From positions 7,608,428 through 7,672,427 of the forward strand of contig OU452211.1 of assembly GCA_911728435.2 (NCBI GenBank): a DNA stretch of 64,000 bases, read 5' to 3'. Shown one piece after another: positions 63,736-64,000 of the stretch. The DNA is from Apoderus coryli (Eukaryota > Arthropoda > Insecta > Coleoptera > Attelabidae). How positions within the stretch are numbered: the stretch's first letter is position 1; every line of letters starts with the position of its first letter. The notes below the pieces were generated by a model. It made no database searches and was not told the origin of the DNA. It was given only the letters and a program-made list of their open reading frames with translations. Made by a program: the position numbers and the translations under genes.

Positions 63736-64000
63736 TTTGCGCATGGTAGACTCCACTAATACGTATCTGGTAGCAAAAATTTTGATAGGGAGTTAAAGAG
63801 TAAACATGGGATTAGGTATTGAAGTATTTTGAATTTGAAATATTGGATAGTTAGTTCAAAAACAGAGTTAGAAAATCATCATATTTCGCTTTGCAGGCAT
63901 AATTTTGCGCATGGTAGTCGCCACTAAGACGTATCTGCTAGCAAAAATTTTTATAGGGTTTTAAAGACAAAAGATGGGATTAGGTAATGAAGTATTTTCA
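63736..64000 (+). repeat. 168-bp tandem repeat, cut by the window end
   Basis: TTTGCGCATGGTAGACTCCA at 63736 recurs at 63904 (TTTGCGCATGGTAGTCGCCA). The two copies stay aligned over at least 97 bp to the last base of the window, sharing GGGATTAGGTA and GAAGTATTTT. The period is 168 bp. Confidence 0.8.

Noticed and set aside
1..64000. CRISPR array, bacterial operons, prophage
   Set aside because: No regularly spaced short repeats, no Shine-Dalgarno-led gene runs and no phage genes. The content is eukaryotic transposons.

Overview
The window looks like animal nuclear DNA, most likely from an insect. It is strongly AT-rich and gene-poor. No bacterial-style operon is visible, and almost every recognisable coding stretch belongs to a decayed transposable element (TE) of a type common in arthropods. 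I found no intact host gene. The best candidates for spliced exons are a THAP-type exon pair at 56846-57850, which I attribute to a P-like transposon, and an isolated possible exon at 30434-30618. The insect order cannot be fixed from this sequence alone.

Layout, left half. 1-9 kb holds three 5'-truncated non-LTR retrotransposon fragments on the minus strand (2.5-3.7, 4.8-5.6, 8.2-9.2 kb), a decayed tandem repeat (5.9-6.5 kb), a 300-bp direct duplication with a long hairpin (6.9-7.6 kb) and a hammerhead-ribozyme-like fold at 2375-2418. 9.8-11.4 kb is a Crypton-like tyrosine-recombinase element ending in a large imperfect palindrome. 13-17 kb has two more retrotransposon pieces, a Tc1/mariner-type remnant, a 540-bp MITE and a tRNA-like sequence. 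19.3-20.1 kb is a complete-ended but internally deleted mariner. 20-28 kb holds further decayed transposases, retrotransposon RT pieces, two perfect short hairpins and a foldback element whose loop carries a second hammerhead-like motif.

Layout, right half. 30.7-32.1 kb is a second Crypton-like copy, inverted relative to the first. 33.6-35.1 kb is a mariner cut off by another Tc1/mariner-type element. 37.7-39.4 kb is the longest non-LTR retrotransposon. 40.6-44.5 kb has two more Tc1/mariner-type remnants. 46.55-48.5 kb is an element with long inverted arms (about 580 bp) around a degenerate ORF, and a solo arm lies at 51.9-52.5 kb. 50.1-51.0 kb is a third mariner. 52.75 kb has a third hammerhead-like motif. 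53.95-54.7 kb is an inverted-duplication transposon flanked by TA. 55.9 kb is a BEL/Pao integrase tail. 56.6-60.55 kb is a P-like element with a THAP exon, into which a 2.5-kb element of another family has inserted. 61.9-64 kb has an RT piece, a hAT C-terminus, a third tyrosine-recombinase N-terminus and a tandem repeat cut by the window edge.

The genes do not form a pathway. The window reads as a layered record of transposition: cut-and-paste elements (mariner, Tc1-like, hAT, P-like), tyrosine-recombinase elements, target-primed retrotransposons and many small inverted-repeat derivatives, nested in places and nearly all inactivated. All homology statements are from recognition of motifs by eye; no search was run.
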